From: Prostheceraeus crozeri
Taxonomy: Eukaryota > Platyhelminthes > Polycladida > Euryleptidae
Length of the DNA stretch: 64,000 nt
NCBI GenBank assembly: GCA_907163375.1
Contig: CAJQUW010005734.1
Location: 1 to 64,000 of the forward strand
Reading direction: 5' to 3'
The position numbers were made by a program, and so were the translations under genes. This document shows positions 1-11,434 of the stretch, one piece after another (positions within the stretch are counted from its first letter, which is position 1; each line of letters starts with the position of its first letter). The notes beneath the pieces are model-generated. The model was not told where the DNA came from. It worked only from the letters and a program-made list of their open reading frames with translations, and did no database searches.

Positions 1-194
1 AAATTTTACCATCAGTAAAAGTTTTACCATCACTAGAAATTTTTGCCATCCTGTTTATTCTTATCATCAACTTTTTCGGACCTTTAAATGAAATGGCGAT
101 TTATTAGCTTTATTAGCTATTTGATCAAATTTTTCAATCTCATCTAACGTAATAACATTATCATCACTATACTCTTTGAAAGTAGTAATGTAGT

Positions 195-545
195 TTAATC
201 ATAGACTTCTTTAATATGTAAATGCTTAGTTTTTAATGATTTTCGTTTCTTAGTTATTAAAGATTTATCTAACATTGTAACAAGTGAAGTTGCAAAAACA
301 CCCGTACCTGTTAAAGCTGTAGCAACTACTGGAATTACTAAAACAGCAGAAGATATAACAATAGTGAGAGCGCCTAAACTTATTGTTAAGAATATGCCAA
401 TTCCTTGTGTTTCATTCTTAACATTAGTCCATCTCTTTCTTAATTTTTTATAATGCTCTAATCTTAATAATAATTGAGATTCCTTATCTTTCATATACCT
501 AACTCTATCTTTGTGTTTTTCTTTATTCATTTTTTCAATGTCCAT
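195..545 (-). CDS. Polinton membrane-protein gene (fossil copy)
   Basis: Part of the decayed Polinton. The 116-residue reading frame starts with a charged, lysine-rich, probably helical segment (residues 1-45). A long hydrophobic stretch follows at about residues 48-92, rich in Ile, Leu, Val, Ala, Thr and Gly and long enough for two membrane spans, and then a basic tail. The same gene occurs near the right end of the complete Polinton at 62.1-62.86 kb. No function is known to me. The position beside the terminal repeat is the same in both copies, which suggests a standard component of this Polinton lineage. The copy belongs to a broken element. Confidence 0.55.
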   Translation of the reverse strand: MDIEKMNKEKHKDRVRYMKDKESQLLLRLEHYKKLRKRWTNVKNETQGIGIFLTISLGALTIVISSAVLVIPVVATALTGTGVFATSLVTMLDKSLITKKRKSLKTKHLHIKEVYD

Positions 546-1252
546 TAAAGTAGAACTACGTTAATATGATAACGAAGGATATATTCTTGCGGTTTCTTCC
601 ATTTTTGTTTCTTCCATTTTTAAAGAAATATTTTGAATAAATATTTTGAATACAATCTTCTGATTTCGATTTAAATAGAAATACGCCAGTTGTTTGTTTG
701 CCGTATATTTCTAAGAACTCAGTCAGACCAAAAGCTCTGGGAGAGGATGAGACGAAGAGGGAGAGAGAACAAAGGAATTGTTTGCCAGTATGAATCGTAG
801 ATAAGCAATTGATTTTTTTGTATACTCCAGTATACCTCTACTGCCCAATACCGATGCAATCGTACATGTTATGAGGATAAAAAACTACTCTTCATTCCAC
901 GAAAATATCCTTTTTTGGGAAGACAAGCATCTTAATGCACATTTTAATTAGTTTTTGCAGAAGAAGTCGCTAATCTTAGTTTGTTTCGCTTGATTTGCTT
1001 TGACGTTGAACATTGAAGTGATAGCAGCTGCGGCTTGTGGCAGACAATAGCGCCATAAATGCGGGTATACTTTAGACGCTTCGCTGGGGGCAAAGGTCAT
1101 AAAGATTCTCTCTCTCTCTCAGAAACAGCTGCTGCCATTATTCCACGTATTACAATTTCATTCTTACTGCGTGCATTCATTCTGTGAGCGTTCTGCGAGA
1201 CTGTGACTTTTTACAATTTATCCGTGACCTAAACATCGAAGCTGTGACAAAA

Positions 1253-1544
1253 ATGAGTGCTTCTATTCATCGCGAATTCCTCAAATTTTGTGATCAAGTA
1301 CTTCCAGTAATAGAAATTTTTTTTCAAAACTCTTATTGTAAATCATGAATTCTATTTTCAAAAGAAGATAAAACCAGAAAAAGAAGACAAGAAAAATGAG
1401 ATTTTTTCTGAAATAAGAAACTCATTGTCATCAGGACAACTAATCCAACGACAGCTCGACGTGAGTGCACAGGCGACATGCACTATCCAAAACTGTGTTA
1501 CAACCCTACATATCTCTAATTTATCAAGAAAAAGTACACAATAA
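1253..1544 (+). CDS. Possible small two-exon coding region
   Basis: An ATG in a fair context (ACAAAAATGAG) at 1253 opens a 15-codon stretch ending at a GT at 1298. An AG at 1363-1364 precedes an open stretch to a TAA at 1542-1544 that encodes a hydrophilic, Lys/Glu-, Ser- and Gln-rich peptide. The implied intron would be about 67 bp with a weak pyrimidine tract. Further downstream, 1753-1938 is open on the same strand and ends in a Gln/Thr/Ser-rich peptide that could be a last exon. I recognise no family. The residue composition looks more protein-like than its surroundings, but this is only a suggestion. A relic host gene or a cargo gene are both possible. Confidence 0.2.
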
Positions 1545-1932
1545 TTCTTCATTATCTATTGCTATTTGCCAAGGATTTGTGATATCTAAATTAAAATCAA
1601 TGGAACATTTATCAATGTAGCCTTTACTCAAAAGTTGGAGAGTGAATGTAAACATTAAATTCTCAAGAAGGTATGTAACGTTTTTGATAAAATTATATCG
1701 CCTTTCTCAAGCTTAACACAAAGCTTCAAAACATGTACTTTAAGTATATTCTTTGTTTTCAAAAACTTTAAGCATTTTGAAGATTATTTTGAATTTGAAA
1801 AAGAGGAACAGTTGCTTCAAATTAGCTCAGGGATATTTTTCTTCCCAAGAATCCAATCAAACATCTGATATGACAACTGGACTAACGCAGCAATTAGAGA
1901 CACAACATATACAGGAGCGCCAAACACAAAAT

Positions 1933-2260
1933 GAGTAGTATGTATTGTCAATCATTTTATGTAACAGAATAGAAAAATGGGAATGCTATTCGCAGCTTAT
2001 AAAATGAAACAGTGGTTGCTTTTTCTTATATTGTAAGACTTTGCTATATATGTGAGTAGCATGCATTAACATTTTATTTGTGAGACGGAATAAGAGAATG
2101 GGAATGAGCATTCGCAGCTTATAAATGAAACATTTCTTTATTTTTTCTTATACTGTGTGACTTCTAGCATATTATTTGACGTAGTGTCGTGTATTGACAA
2201 TCATTTTATGAAACAATAGAAAAATGGGAATGCCATTCCCAGTTTATGAATGAAACATTT
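1933..2260 (+). repeat. Three imperfect 120-126-bp tandem repeats
   Basis: Three diverged copies start near 1933, 2052 and 2178. Each contains a GAATGGGAATG or AAATGGGAATG core followed by CATTCGCAGCTTATAA or a near variant, then ATGAAACA. Spacing is about 120-126 bp. An AATAAA lies just downstream near 2314. They lie inside the insertion that interrupts the decayed Polinton. Confidence 0.65.
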
Positions 2261-2513
2261 TCTAGTTGTCATATATTTACTTCGTAATCTAAACTACTTG
2301 TACATACATCTGAATAAAATATTTCAAAAAGAAAAAAGAATGTGTTTTCATTTTGCATTAACCGCTACCTGTTAAAGAAATATTATTAGTCACATGATAT
2401 ATTTTTAAAAACTGAAAAACGGATTTAAAAGACGTTTTTAAAAATACTAACTTTATATTTTTTCGGTGTCCTGGAACGGCATGATTTAAGGGGGGGTAAA
2501 ACTCCCCATTACT

Positions 2514-4522
2514 CTAATGTATTTTTAGTGGCGACAAATCCGCCATCTTTTTTCGCCAAGATAATTTTCAGATATTTATATTCATCAATTTCAAGAAGTC
2601 GCTGTGGCTAAAATATTTGGTGACAACTTCATTATTCTAGTGATTCCTACATAAAATTTACTGCTTTATTCATTTTTCACATCAATTTTGATGTTGGACG
2701 TGTCATTTCTGAATAATATGGCTTTATAGATGAAACAGTGGAGAAATTGTGTCATTTGGCTCTCAGATATTGTTTATCTACATATTGAAGATGCATCTAA
2801 TACAAATATTTCCTGGAATGAGAAGAAAGGAATATTTGCTCGCTATTATAGCAACATTTTTTGTGCTTAAGATGGTTCTTTAACGTTTCATCTGCCAGTG
2901 AAGATCAACTCCGCGTGGTTGACGCACGTGACTCTTGCGCTTGTCCTAAAACAGCCCGTCATCTCTTATTTTACTGATATCTGTGTTCATGCATTGAGTG
3001 CACCAGTTGCAGGAGATTCCACCATCTTCATGATAATTGAGCGAGATGTTCCCACACAAATCACTCTACGTTTTCACTGTTGTGACGTCATGCTTAGTCG
3101 CTGTCTGATTGCTTTATTAAATAAGGAAGCAGACAGACAGTCACTTGTGTGAGACTGTTCACAAGGCGCACGATGTTCTAAATTTTGCTGTTCAGTGAAT
3201 CATTATGATCTGTGCGTGAAATGGCGTCTGGTAAGTTGATGTTAATGATAGTTAATTGAATCAACTCAAGGTTTTGCAACACGAGTATAGTCACTACATC
3301 TGATGCAGTCGATATCACCAATCCACAGTTATACATTTCAGTTAGTAAAAGTAAATATAATTTTTAAGTGGCAACTCAGTGATGGTTAACTACATAGTCC
3401 ACACAACCTCGTTCATGATGATGTTCAAGGTTGACAAACACTGTGTCTAATGGTCGATCTTGTAAAAAAAAGTTTGACACAATCAACTGGATCATTAAGT
3501 CTGTCAAAATTTTGGCATATAATGAAACTATGTGTAAAGACGATAAGTGTATAAGGTGCAATAATTTCCGCCATGCCCATTATGACTGGGCAGCAAGATC
3601 AATTTCGCACTATTGATCCGATTCAACCAAGTTTGCCGCATCATGAATGTTATACGAAAAGCTTCTTCCAAGTTACTATGTTTGATAACGAGCACCCTTT
3701 AATAACAATTTTAGTAGGCCTATTAGAGAAAGAGTAATGGCAGCTGAGAGAGTCTTCTTGTGAGAGTAATTTCAAAAAAAGAAAATTGGCGGTTCGTTAA
3801 TTCAATTAGCAAAAATGAAATTAATGTTTAGTTGCCAACAAGGCTTGATTTGATCCGATATCAAAAGCGTGAGGTTATCCGCACGCAATGTTGCGTGTAA
3901 ATAACCAGACAACTGAGGCCAAGTTATTCCCACGTAAAAGTGGGTGCCAGCAGCCATAACTATACAGTGAGGTTTTCAGACGTAACAATTCGTCGAAATG
4001 TTAACTATCTTTGCTGAACGGTTACATTTTTGCATGATCACTTCAAATATTCCGCATAATTTATTTGGGCATTAATCGTTAGAATTAAGCAATTGCTTCT
4101 TAGAAGTGGTTGTCTACTGAACACGTTACCAAAGTTTCATAGTATTTATTGGAAATTTTACAGATTTTTAGCATATACATGTAGTGATATACTGATTCTG
4201 TCTTCTTGGTAATTCGTAGTCGCTGCTCGTCCGAGATTTCCACATGATCATCATTATTCTTCAGTAATTGTACAGTTTTTAATTTGATGTGAAATCAACA
4301 TGTTTGAGAACAGTGGTAGGCATATCAGAAGGTACAAATTGATGCACTTGTTTAATCTCTAGGAGTAGGAATATTCAAAATGTTAAAGCGGGCATTGATT
4401 CCTTTGCTTAGTTATTCGGATGAAGCTTTTTTGACATGCGGCAAACTAGGGCGAATCAGACATTGTTGGTAAGAAATCTATTTATTTGCTCAATGATAGC
4501 CACTATGACATGATGACTTTAT
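2514..4522. other. No recognisable gene
   Basis: Short open stretches on both strands have no family resemblance and no supporting splice or start context. I see no repeat family here apart from a palindromic TAGGCCTA near 3715 that recurs elsewhere in the window. Confidence 0.5.
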
Positions 4523-4531
4523 GTCAGTGGT

Positions 4532-5167
4532 GTACTTATGGGTTATCTCCCCCCACGTTTTCAACTTTGTCTAAAATCTGCTAAAATGAATCAATCGTCA
4601 CAAAACTTTAAACACACGTAAGTGTGTGTGTATTCTCTAGCCACATACCAAGTTTTAGGCAATTCGAAGAGGTCCTTTTTAAATTAGGAGCGATAACTTA
4701 AAGTTCAGCGATGCCGATAGCTTGATCTGACTTGTCAGTGACCTCATCGTCTGAACAGTAAACACTTGAGGTTAACAAAGTCATCTCACGACAACTCGTC
4801 AAGCAATGATGACCAGGCCAAATCCTTTATATTAATATGCTTGGCTTAATAAAGGTGTGGCAAGGTAGTGGTCGTGGGAAGATTTCAAATTGCAGTGGAT
4901 GAGACTAACAGGGAGGGAGAACAATGCACACACGAGTAGCAATGATGCGTCGAACAGACGAAGTCACATCAAGCAAGCTGTTGACATCGCTACACTTCAC
5001 GTTATTGTATCTAATACAAAGAGTACTTGTCCGATCTACATACAATTTTGCATGTTGGTAGAAAACATGCCTGAGTACGTGTACCCGACGTTTAGTGACA
5101 ATTGATTATCAGTAGATTTTAGACAAATTAGAAAACCTGAGGGGGGGGGAGACAACCCATAAGTATC
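4532..5167. mobile_element. MITE, 636 bp, with terminal inverted repeats of about 75 bp
   Basis: The left end (4532 to about 4605) begins with GTACTTATGGGTTATCTCC. The right end (about 5095-5167), read in reverse complement, begins with GATACTTATGGGTTGTCTCC. The two arms match for about 75 bp with small gaps, at roughly 85% by eye. The 9-bp sequence GTCAGTGGT flanks both ends (4523-4531 and 5168-5176). No transposase is encoded; the 71-codon open stretch inside has no resemblance to one. A 9-bp duplication would fit a Mutator-like family, while an 8-bp reading would fit hAT, so the superfamily is open. Confidence 0.8.
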
Positions 5168-5176
5168 GTCAGTGGT

Positions 5177-6855
5177 AGGCAACCAATTTGTGGTAGTGAT
5201 GACTTACAGATCTAGTTGATTACATCACAGTTGGTTGTACTGTATCGGCCGTTAGATGAATCGAATACCTACAAACTTGCATTGTGATGAGTCTGACACA
5301 TTTGTTGCAATATGTTTTATTTAAGCCTTTAACACAAGCTTAATAATCAAATTTTGATCAATTTAGAAAAGCTGTTTCTTCAACCGAAATTTATATTTAT
5401 CATGATTTGAAAATGTCCAACTACGCTGCGTTTATTTTATGATGTTAGCTCATAAAAGCAATGATTTTTTTATGGGTGTGCGCTGCACTCACCTGCTCGC
5501 ACCGAAAATTTTCGAAGTCATGCTGAAGCAATTATTAGTAGGCCTATAGGTGAAACATTAATTGTTAAAATAAAGATAGCCTACATATTCGCAAGAGGAG
5601 CAACAGCGGGTTATTCACAGCGAAATTATAAAAATTATGAGAGATTTTGCTGCCAAAAATAATTTGTCATGACCTTGAATGCCCAGTAAATTTCCGTCAT
5701 GAAAAAATGCTATTCATATGTCTATTACTTTCTTGGAGTATTGAAATTGAAATATTGAAATATAATTGAAATATTGCTTTAGGAAGTTACTTTTGATCAT
5801 CCTTATGTATGTGCATTTTTGTCAACATCGTGAAGCAGTATGAGGCAATCAGTATTCAGTACTCTATACTGCACTTTGAAATGCTTAATACCGATGTCAA
5901 ATGAACATGTACGGTGGAATTAATTGATAATTATTCACAACCTCTAGACAAAAACTTGAATGAACAGCAATCGAAATTTGATTGGCACAAGTGATCTAAC
6001 CAAAAGTGAAACGTTTTGTGGTTTATTCTATAGGCCTATAGCTTAATAATACAAATTTCGGTTGAAGGCCTTTTCTGAATTGATGCAGCCTATGATGTTC
6101 CAACCGATGAAATCAAATCTGCGTCCCAAATGCTTTCATCTGCATCTGAATGTTTCGTGTTGCATTCCCTTTTCTGTTGTGAATATAATTTTACTTTTCA
6201 GTGATTTGCTGAAAGCCGAGGAACTATTGTATTAATTGCTCAATATACTCGAATGCAATTAATACAAAGTATCTGCAGCTTAAGGCTGGAGCGTCATTCA
6301 TCATTTTTCATTATTTTCATCACTAACAAAAACAGTCATTTACGTGATACATCAATAATTTAGTGACAACATTTCAGAATTTGACTATTTCTTTATAAAT
6401 TGTTATCTCAACACGGATCATCAAATACTACTATTGATCATAGAAAGAAATACAAGGGAATACTCTGATATGAGAAGAAAATGAGAAGTTAGGATGTCAA
6501 TAAAATAATCATTAATTTTCACATAGGATGCTTTCATAATCAGATGAAAAAATTAGGACTAAAAAAGTACATAATGTAGGTAAGGTCCACCATGTTTCCA
6601 ACATACATTCATGAATGGAACTGTAAACCTGATCAATGAATGTATGCACAACTGGTTATCAATAAGAAAATGAAGTATTTCTAGATTCGATACAAAGATT
6701 TTCAGATGTTCAATGGGTAAACGTTTGTAAACACGTTCATACACAGTACATGAATGCAATCATAAGTACCCCCGTCCTTAAATCATATAGAGTGGTTTGT
6801 AGTCGTCTATACCTTAATAATCAATTAATTTCTATGCCAAATCAAATCTAGCATT
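5177..6855. other. No recognisable gene
   Basis: AT-rich DNA between the MITE and the gypsy element. A short inverted pair is visible: about 40 bp at 5355-5400 resembles the reverse complement of 6045-6085. Palindromic TAGGCCTA motifs occur near 5541 and 6032. Nothing else was recognised. Confidence 0.5.
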
Positions 6856-6860
6856 TTAAC

Positions 6861-7099
6861 TGTGAGCGTGTTGTATTTCTAATTCTCTGTTGTTCACTGT
6901 CTTAGGACATAGCAATCCGACTCTCGACCGCATGCCTGACATCCTATTATCAAGTGTTCTGGTGACGTTTCATGATAATAACATTTCATTATTGTGCATG
7001 TTTCGTGAGTTGTTTTATGCCATTGTTATACAGGTATAAATATCCACGTCTGCAAATAAAGTGCGTCTTTGCTATTTGGAATTCGCGTTTTTACTTACA
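6861..7099 (+). repeat. 5' LTR of the gypsy element
   Basis: This 239-bp repeat starts TGTGAGCG and ends TTACTTACA. It contains TATAAATA near 7033 and AATAAA near 7055, plausible promoter and polyadenylation signals. The gag start codon, ATGAGCGG at 7129, lies 30 bp beyond its end. Confidence 0.93.
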
Positions 7100-7128
7100 A
7101 GCTATCACGGCCGTTTGTCTTGCTGAAC

Positions 7129-10100
7129 ATGAGCGGCTCGTTAAAGTTGGTCGATATCGTGAAGAGATTCAAGGGTGAGCGTGATGAAAATATTGATCAA
7201 TGGTTCAGACGATACGAGACAGCGGTGTCTATAGTAACCGCCCCAAAGGATTTAGAGGCTGAGATGGCTCGAATGATGCCTCTATTTTTGGATGGTCCTG
7301 CTTTCGCGACCTGGGATCAATTGGAGCCAACAGATAAAAATGACTTTAAAGTTGTGATGAAGGCTTTGAAGAGAGTTTATGGACTTAACAAGGCAAGTGC
7401 CTGGCTAAAACTCAAATCCCTCCGTTTGTGGCCTGGCGAACAGATCGACATCATCGCAGATGATGCAAAGACATTGTTGAAGGTTATCACTGGCAAAGAT
7501 CCTGATGAGGAGCTGGTATCGTTAGCTGTGATCGATGCGTTACCAGCTGATGTAAAGGAGAAGGTGTATATCCAAGACGGCGAAGATATGAAGCTCCAAG
7601 ATGTTCTGTCTACGGCGAAGGCGCTTTTGGCAACTCGAGATGCCTTACCCACCGCAGTCGCTGCGACGATGGGTCCGCAAAACAGCCAAATGAAAGTCTC
7701 CAAGCAAATGGTTCGCTGTCAAGGCTGTCGCCGCTTTGGCCATGAGAAGGCCAGCTGTATTATCACCTGTTTCTTTTGTAACGAGAAAGGGCATATTCAG
7801 CGATTTTGCCCACACCGTCAACAACAGGCAAGTGCGAGCATGGCTGCGGCGACGGAAATCACCGGTGCACAAATCTCACGTCCAATGAATGTCAATGGGC
7901 AAAGGATGAACGCGCTGATCGACACTGGATCTGTGACTTCTGTCATTGGTGAGCATGTGGTTGGGAATGAGAGTCGGTCTAGGTCCTACATTAGTCTTCA
8001 ATCTTTTGGTAGGCATAATGTATGTGCGTATACGTATGTTGTTTTGAGTAGTGTGATAACTGATAATAATGAAGAGCTGGGACCCATTAATGCATATGTA
8101 GTCTTAGAAACTGATCTACCTACTGGTATTGATATCATTTTGGGTTCGAATGTATTTGAGAGAACGGGTTTAATATTACATCCACGCGTACGTCCAGGTA
8201 CTGAGCTAAAAGTAGATTTTCCCTATAGTAAAGGGCCTGTAGTTTCGGTATTGCATAGTGATGATATTCATGATAAGGATTTTGTTGCTACTTTTAATGG
8301 AAGTAGATGGTGCGTAAGGTGGAATTGGAGACAAAATTTAGAACCAGGATCCGATTGTAAGATACCGTATAATATTATCGATGAGCAGGATAAATCACCG
8401 TGTGATGCTGAAATAAATGACTGGATTAATGAGGGCATATTAGTAAGGCATGACGTAAGTTTCCATGGGAAAATAAAAAGGTACTTACCGATTATTGCTG
8501 TGCGTCAGCAGAAGGGCGATACCGTTAAAGTTCGCCCTGTCTTGGACTATAGAAGTTTAAACGAATCCATTGAGTCTCATACTGCTGAAGCTACTCCTAC
8601 TTGTGCTGACACGTTGCGTCAGTGGCGGCAACTGGGGCCTAAGTGTTCTATTATTGATTTGAAGCGTGCCTATCTACAGGTAGAAATTGATCCGAGTTTA
8701 TGGGCATACCAAGCTGTTAGGTGGAAAGGAAGTGACTTTCTGTTGACGAGGCTTGGTTTCGGCTTGGCCTCAGCCCCAAAAATTAATGAGAGCTATAGTT
8801 ACACGAGTATTGCAGGGTGACCAGAAAATCAAGGAAGGTACTTCTAGTTACATTGACGATATATATGTCTCTGAATCGGTTGTCTCATGCGAAAAGGTCA
8901 GGTCCCATCTGAATAATTGGGGCCTTATAACAAAAGAGTCACAAAAAGTTGGTAAAGGAGACGTTAGATTACTGGGACTATGTGTGGACTCAGGGTTGAG
9001 ATGGCGCAGAGACGGTTCTCTGCCCTTAATAGCTAACATTCTTACGCGGCGTGAAGCACATAAGTACATAGGAGAATGTTTAGGACATTACCCCGTGGCC
9101 GGGATGGCTTCGAGTCGCCTGCGCGTTTGTACAGCGGTGCACTGCCGAAGATCATACTAGGTGGGATGACCCAGTTTCGGAAAAAATAATGAGTTTGATT
9201 CGAGAAATAGATGTTCGACTGAAAGTGTCTGACCCTGTCGGAGGCATGTGGGAGGTTGATCCTAAAGCTCCAATCACGGTCTGGACTGACTCCAGTTCTC
9301 TAGCCTACGGGGTTTATTTAGAGGTTGAAGGTCAGGTGGTCGAGGATGCGGCTTGGCTGCGCCCGAAGGATGATGCTACGCATATAAACCGGTCTGAATT
9401 AGACGCAGCTATCAAAGGCCTGAATCTTGCCTTAAAATGGGGTAAGAGGGACATTACGATCAAAACTGACTCCATCTCAGTTTATAGATGGTTGCAATCT
9501 GTTATTCATAAGACAAGAAATGTTAAGACTCGTGCACTCGCAGAAGTTTTGATTAAGCGTAGACTTAATATTATTTCAGACATTATCCGTGAGGAACAGT
9601 TGGCAGTACAGGTCGTTTGGATTGAGTCAAGTTTAAACAAAGCAGATTCATTGACTAGAGTGCCTAATTCATGGGTCAGGGAGAAACTAGATAGCGTTGA
9701 TTACGCTGACATCAAGTTTGTTCATGAAATCAACCATTTTGGCACGAATCGAACATATGAATTATGTAAAGAGCGGTATAAAAATAAATCCGTTTCAAAA
9801 TCTGATATTAAGGCCGTCATTGGCGATTGTGCAACTTGTACCCGCATAGACCCTTCGAATCGCTTTAGTTGGGACAAAGGATCGATATCCGCGAATAATG
9901 TTTGGGAAGTTTTAGGCACTGATGTAACTCATGTAGACGGTAGACCTTATTTATCCGTTATCGATACTGCTTCCAGATTTACAATCTGGCGTAGCTTAAG
10001 AAATGAATCCTCCACTGAGATAGCTTTCAACATTGAACAGATCTTCGCAGAATTTGGTCCCCCAGCGTACATAATGAGTGATAACGGGACAGTTTTCCGT

Positions 10101-10325
10101 AGCCGCGAGTTTAATGAGCTGTTAGATAAGTGGAAAGTTCAACAGGTCTTGACTTCCGCTTATAGGCCCCAGGGAAACTCGGTGGTTGAGCGGGTTCATC
10201 GTACCGTTAAGAGAACCGTAAAGCGTACAGGAAAATCCCTCGCAGAGGCCGTTTTCTGGGTTAATAATACAAAAGGTAAAAAACGATTCAACACCTTACG
10301 AATTAGTTTTCTGAGCGAAGTCTAG
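7129..10325 (+). CDS. gag-pol region of the gypsy element (broken)
   Basis: The start at 7129 (AACATGAGCGG) is preferred because more upstream ATGs lie inside the LTR. Gag is followed by CX2C knuckles, an aspartic protease with an IDTGS core, an RT with a YIDD-type active site, an RNase H with a TDSS core, and an integrase with an HHCC-like region followed by a TDV/SDNGT core. The RT belongs to a gypsy group whose members carry an LDYR..N motif and an LTRLGFGL motif; I know such proteins from ticks and flatworms by memory only. The region is broken in about three places. Confidence 0.85.
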
Positions 10326-10781
10326 AAAGCCGGATGTTACAGCTGATCGCATTGAGATAGAACGACCCAAATTGAATTACGAGGTAAACGATAATTACTT
10401 TGATAAAGACCGTAATCCTTTTTCTTGTTGGCGATAAAGTTTTTCTTAAGCCTCCTTCCTCCCGATGTGATGACGTTTGGAGCGGTCCACACGTCGTGAC
10501 AAAAATCATTTCGAGTGTTTCAGTTGAGTTAGATGATATAAATGTCTCTCGTCATGTATCGCATTTAAGACTGGTACCTTATTGCAGGGAATCTACCGAA
10601 GTCGACTTAGAAACGAAATACTGCTCTTTGACGAATGATAGCGATGTCGAAATTGATTCTGAGGCGGTACCCCGAAGGAGTAGTCGCGTGACTAAAAGAC
10701 CTATTTTTCAAGGTGACCATGTCGTTGATTACAGATAGCAGACCTTATATTGTTTCGTATATAATATATACTTTTGTATAT

Positions 10782-10799
10782 TAGTTTCTTAAGAAACTA
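10782..10799. repeat. Perfect 18-bp palindrome before the 3' LTR
   Basis: TAGTTTCTTAAGAAACTA is a perfect palindrome ending 7 bp before the 3' LTR. The purine stretch that primes plus-strand synthesis is expected at this place; here it is only a short AAACTAGGGAG. Confidence 0.7.
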
Positions 10800-10806
10800 G
10801 GGAGCG

Positions 10807-11045
10807 TGTGAGCGTGTTGTATTTCTAATTCTCTGTTGTTCACTGTCTTAGGACATAGCAATCCGACTCTCGACCGCATGCCTGACATCCTATTATCAAG
10901 TGTTCTGGTGACGTTTCATGATAATAACATTTCATTATTGTGCATGTTTCGTGAGTTGTTTTATGCCATTGTTATACAGGTATAAATATCCACGTCTGCA
11001 AATAAAGTGCGTCTTTGCTATTTGGAATTCGCGTTTTTACTTACA
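10807..11045 (+). repeat. 3' LTR of the gypsy element
   Basis: It is identical by eye to the 5' LTR over all 239 bp and is followed directly by the target duplication TTAAC at 11046-11050. Confidence 0.93.
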
Positions 11046-11434
11046 TTAACCATAGAAATGGATCTTCATCTCATGTTTCTGTCTTCCAGATGTCTACGGA
11101 TAACTATGTAATTTTTCAGTACTTCACAGTTTTGACATAGCAATTCAGTCCCTTCCATTCAATATTTCAATACTATTCTGTTGTCAATTGCGATATCAAA
11201 TAAAACTGCTTATAAGCGCTGGCGAAAAAGTAATATCATAGCTGTCGCCACAAATCAACCATTGATTCCATACTTCCCTTATATACTTACTTTGAGCCAA
11301 AGACATTTAATTTACTGGACGATGACGAAGACTTAGACTTTGCTGATAAGCTTTAAATCCTGTGAACGCTCCAAAAGGTCCTCTTAAGGGCCACCTCATA
11401 TGTCACTGCTAAGCTAACAATTTTCTTTTCTCTG

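Larger units (their letters stand above)
633..2373. other. 1.74-kb insertion in the decayed Polinton, with 11-bp direct repeats
   Basis: The sequence AAAGAAATATT stands at 622-632 and again at 2374-2384. In the complete Polinton the flanking sequences are continuous at this point (62841 onward), so the segment between is an insertion with a target-site duplication of about 11 bp. It has no clear terminal inverted repeats and no poly(A) tail. It holds a (TC)n tract near 1101, a triplicated 120-bp repeat near its right end, and a possible two-exon coding stretch. The 11-bp duplication would fit insertion by a LINE-type mechanism, but the class is not established. Confidence 0.6.
1..2513 (-). 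mobile_element. Decayed Polinton, right end only
   Basis: Bases 1-632 closely match the last inner part of the complete Polinton in this window (about 62.2-62.86 kb), and 2385-2513 matches its terminal repeat, including the GGTGTCCTGGAACGG motif near 2468 and the terminal CCCATTACT ending at 2513. The left part of the element lies outside the window. The copy is broken: the terminal repeat is much shortened and a 1.74-kb foreign segment interrupts it. If the end is at 2513, the 6-bp target duplication would be CTAATG at 2514-2519, but the partner lies outside the window. The divergence from the complete copy suggests an older insertion. Confidence 0.85.
6861..11045 (+). mobile_element. Ty3/gypsy-type LTR retrotransposon, 4185 bp
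   Basis: Two 239-bp LTRs (6861-7099 and 10807-11045) start with TG and end with CA, and are flanked by the 5-bp target duplication TTAAC (6856-6860 and 11046-11050). They are identical by eye, so the insertion is recent. Internal parts in order are: gag with two CCHC knuckles (about 7.72-7.81 kb), aspartic protease (about 7.9 kb), reverse transcriptase (about 8.4-9.0 kb), RNase H (about 9.27-9.65 kb) and integrase (about 9.7-10.3 kb). The RT-RNase H-integrase order fits Ty3/gypsy; the clade was not resolved. The coding part is broken in about three places. Copying in trans or assembly error could explain broken genes between identical LTRs. Confidence 0.92.

Noticed and set aside
3431-3616. 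A 61-residue frame on each strand
   Set aside because: The two frames overlap on opposite strands, are short and lack any recognisable motif.
4890-5105. A 71-residue frame inside the MITE
   Set aside because: It has no transposase features, and the element is too short to be autonomous.
7377-7872. Minus-strand frames of 75-108 residues
   Set aside because: They are the reverse strand of gypsy gag.
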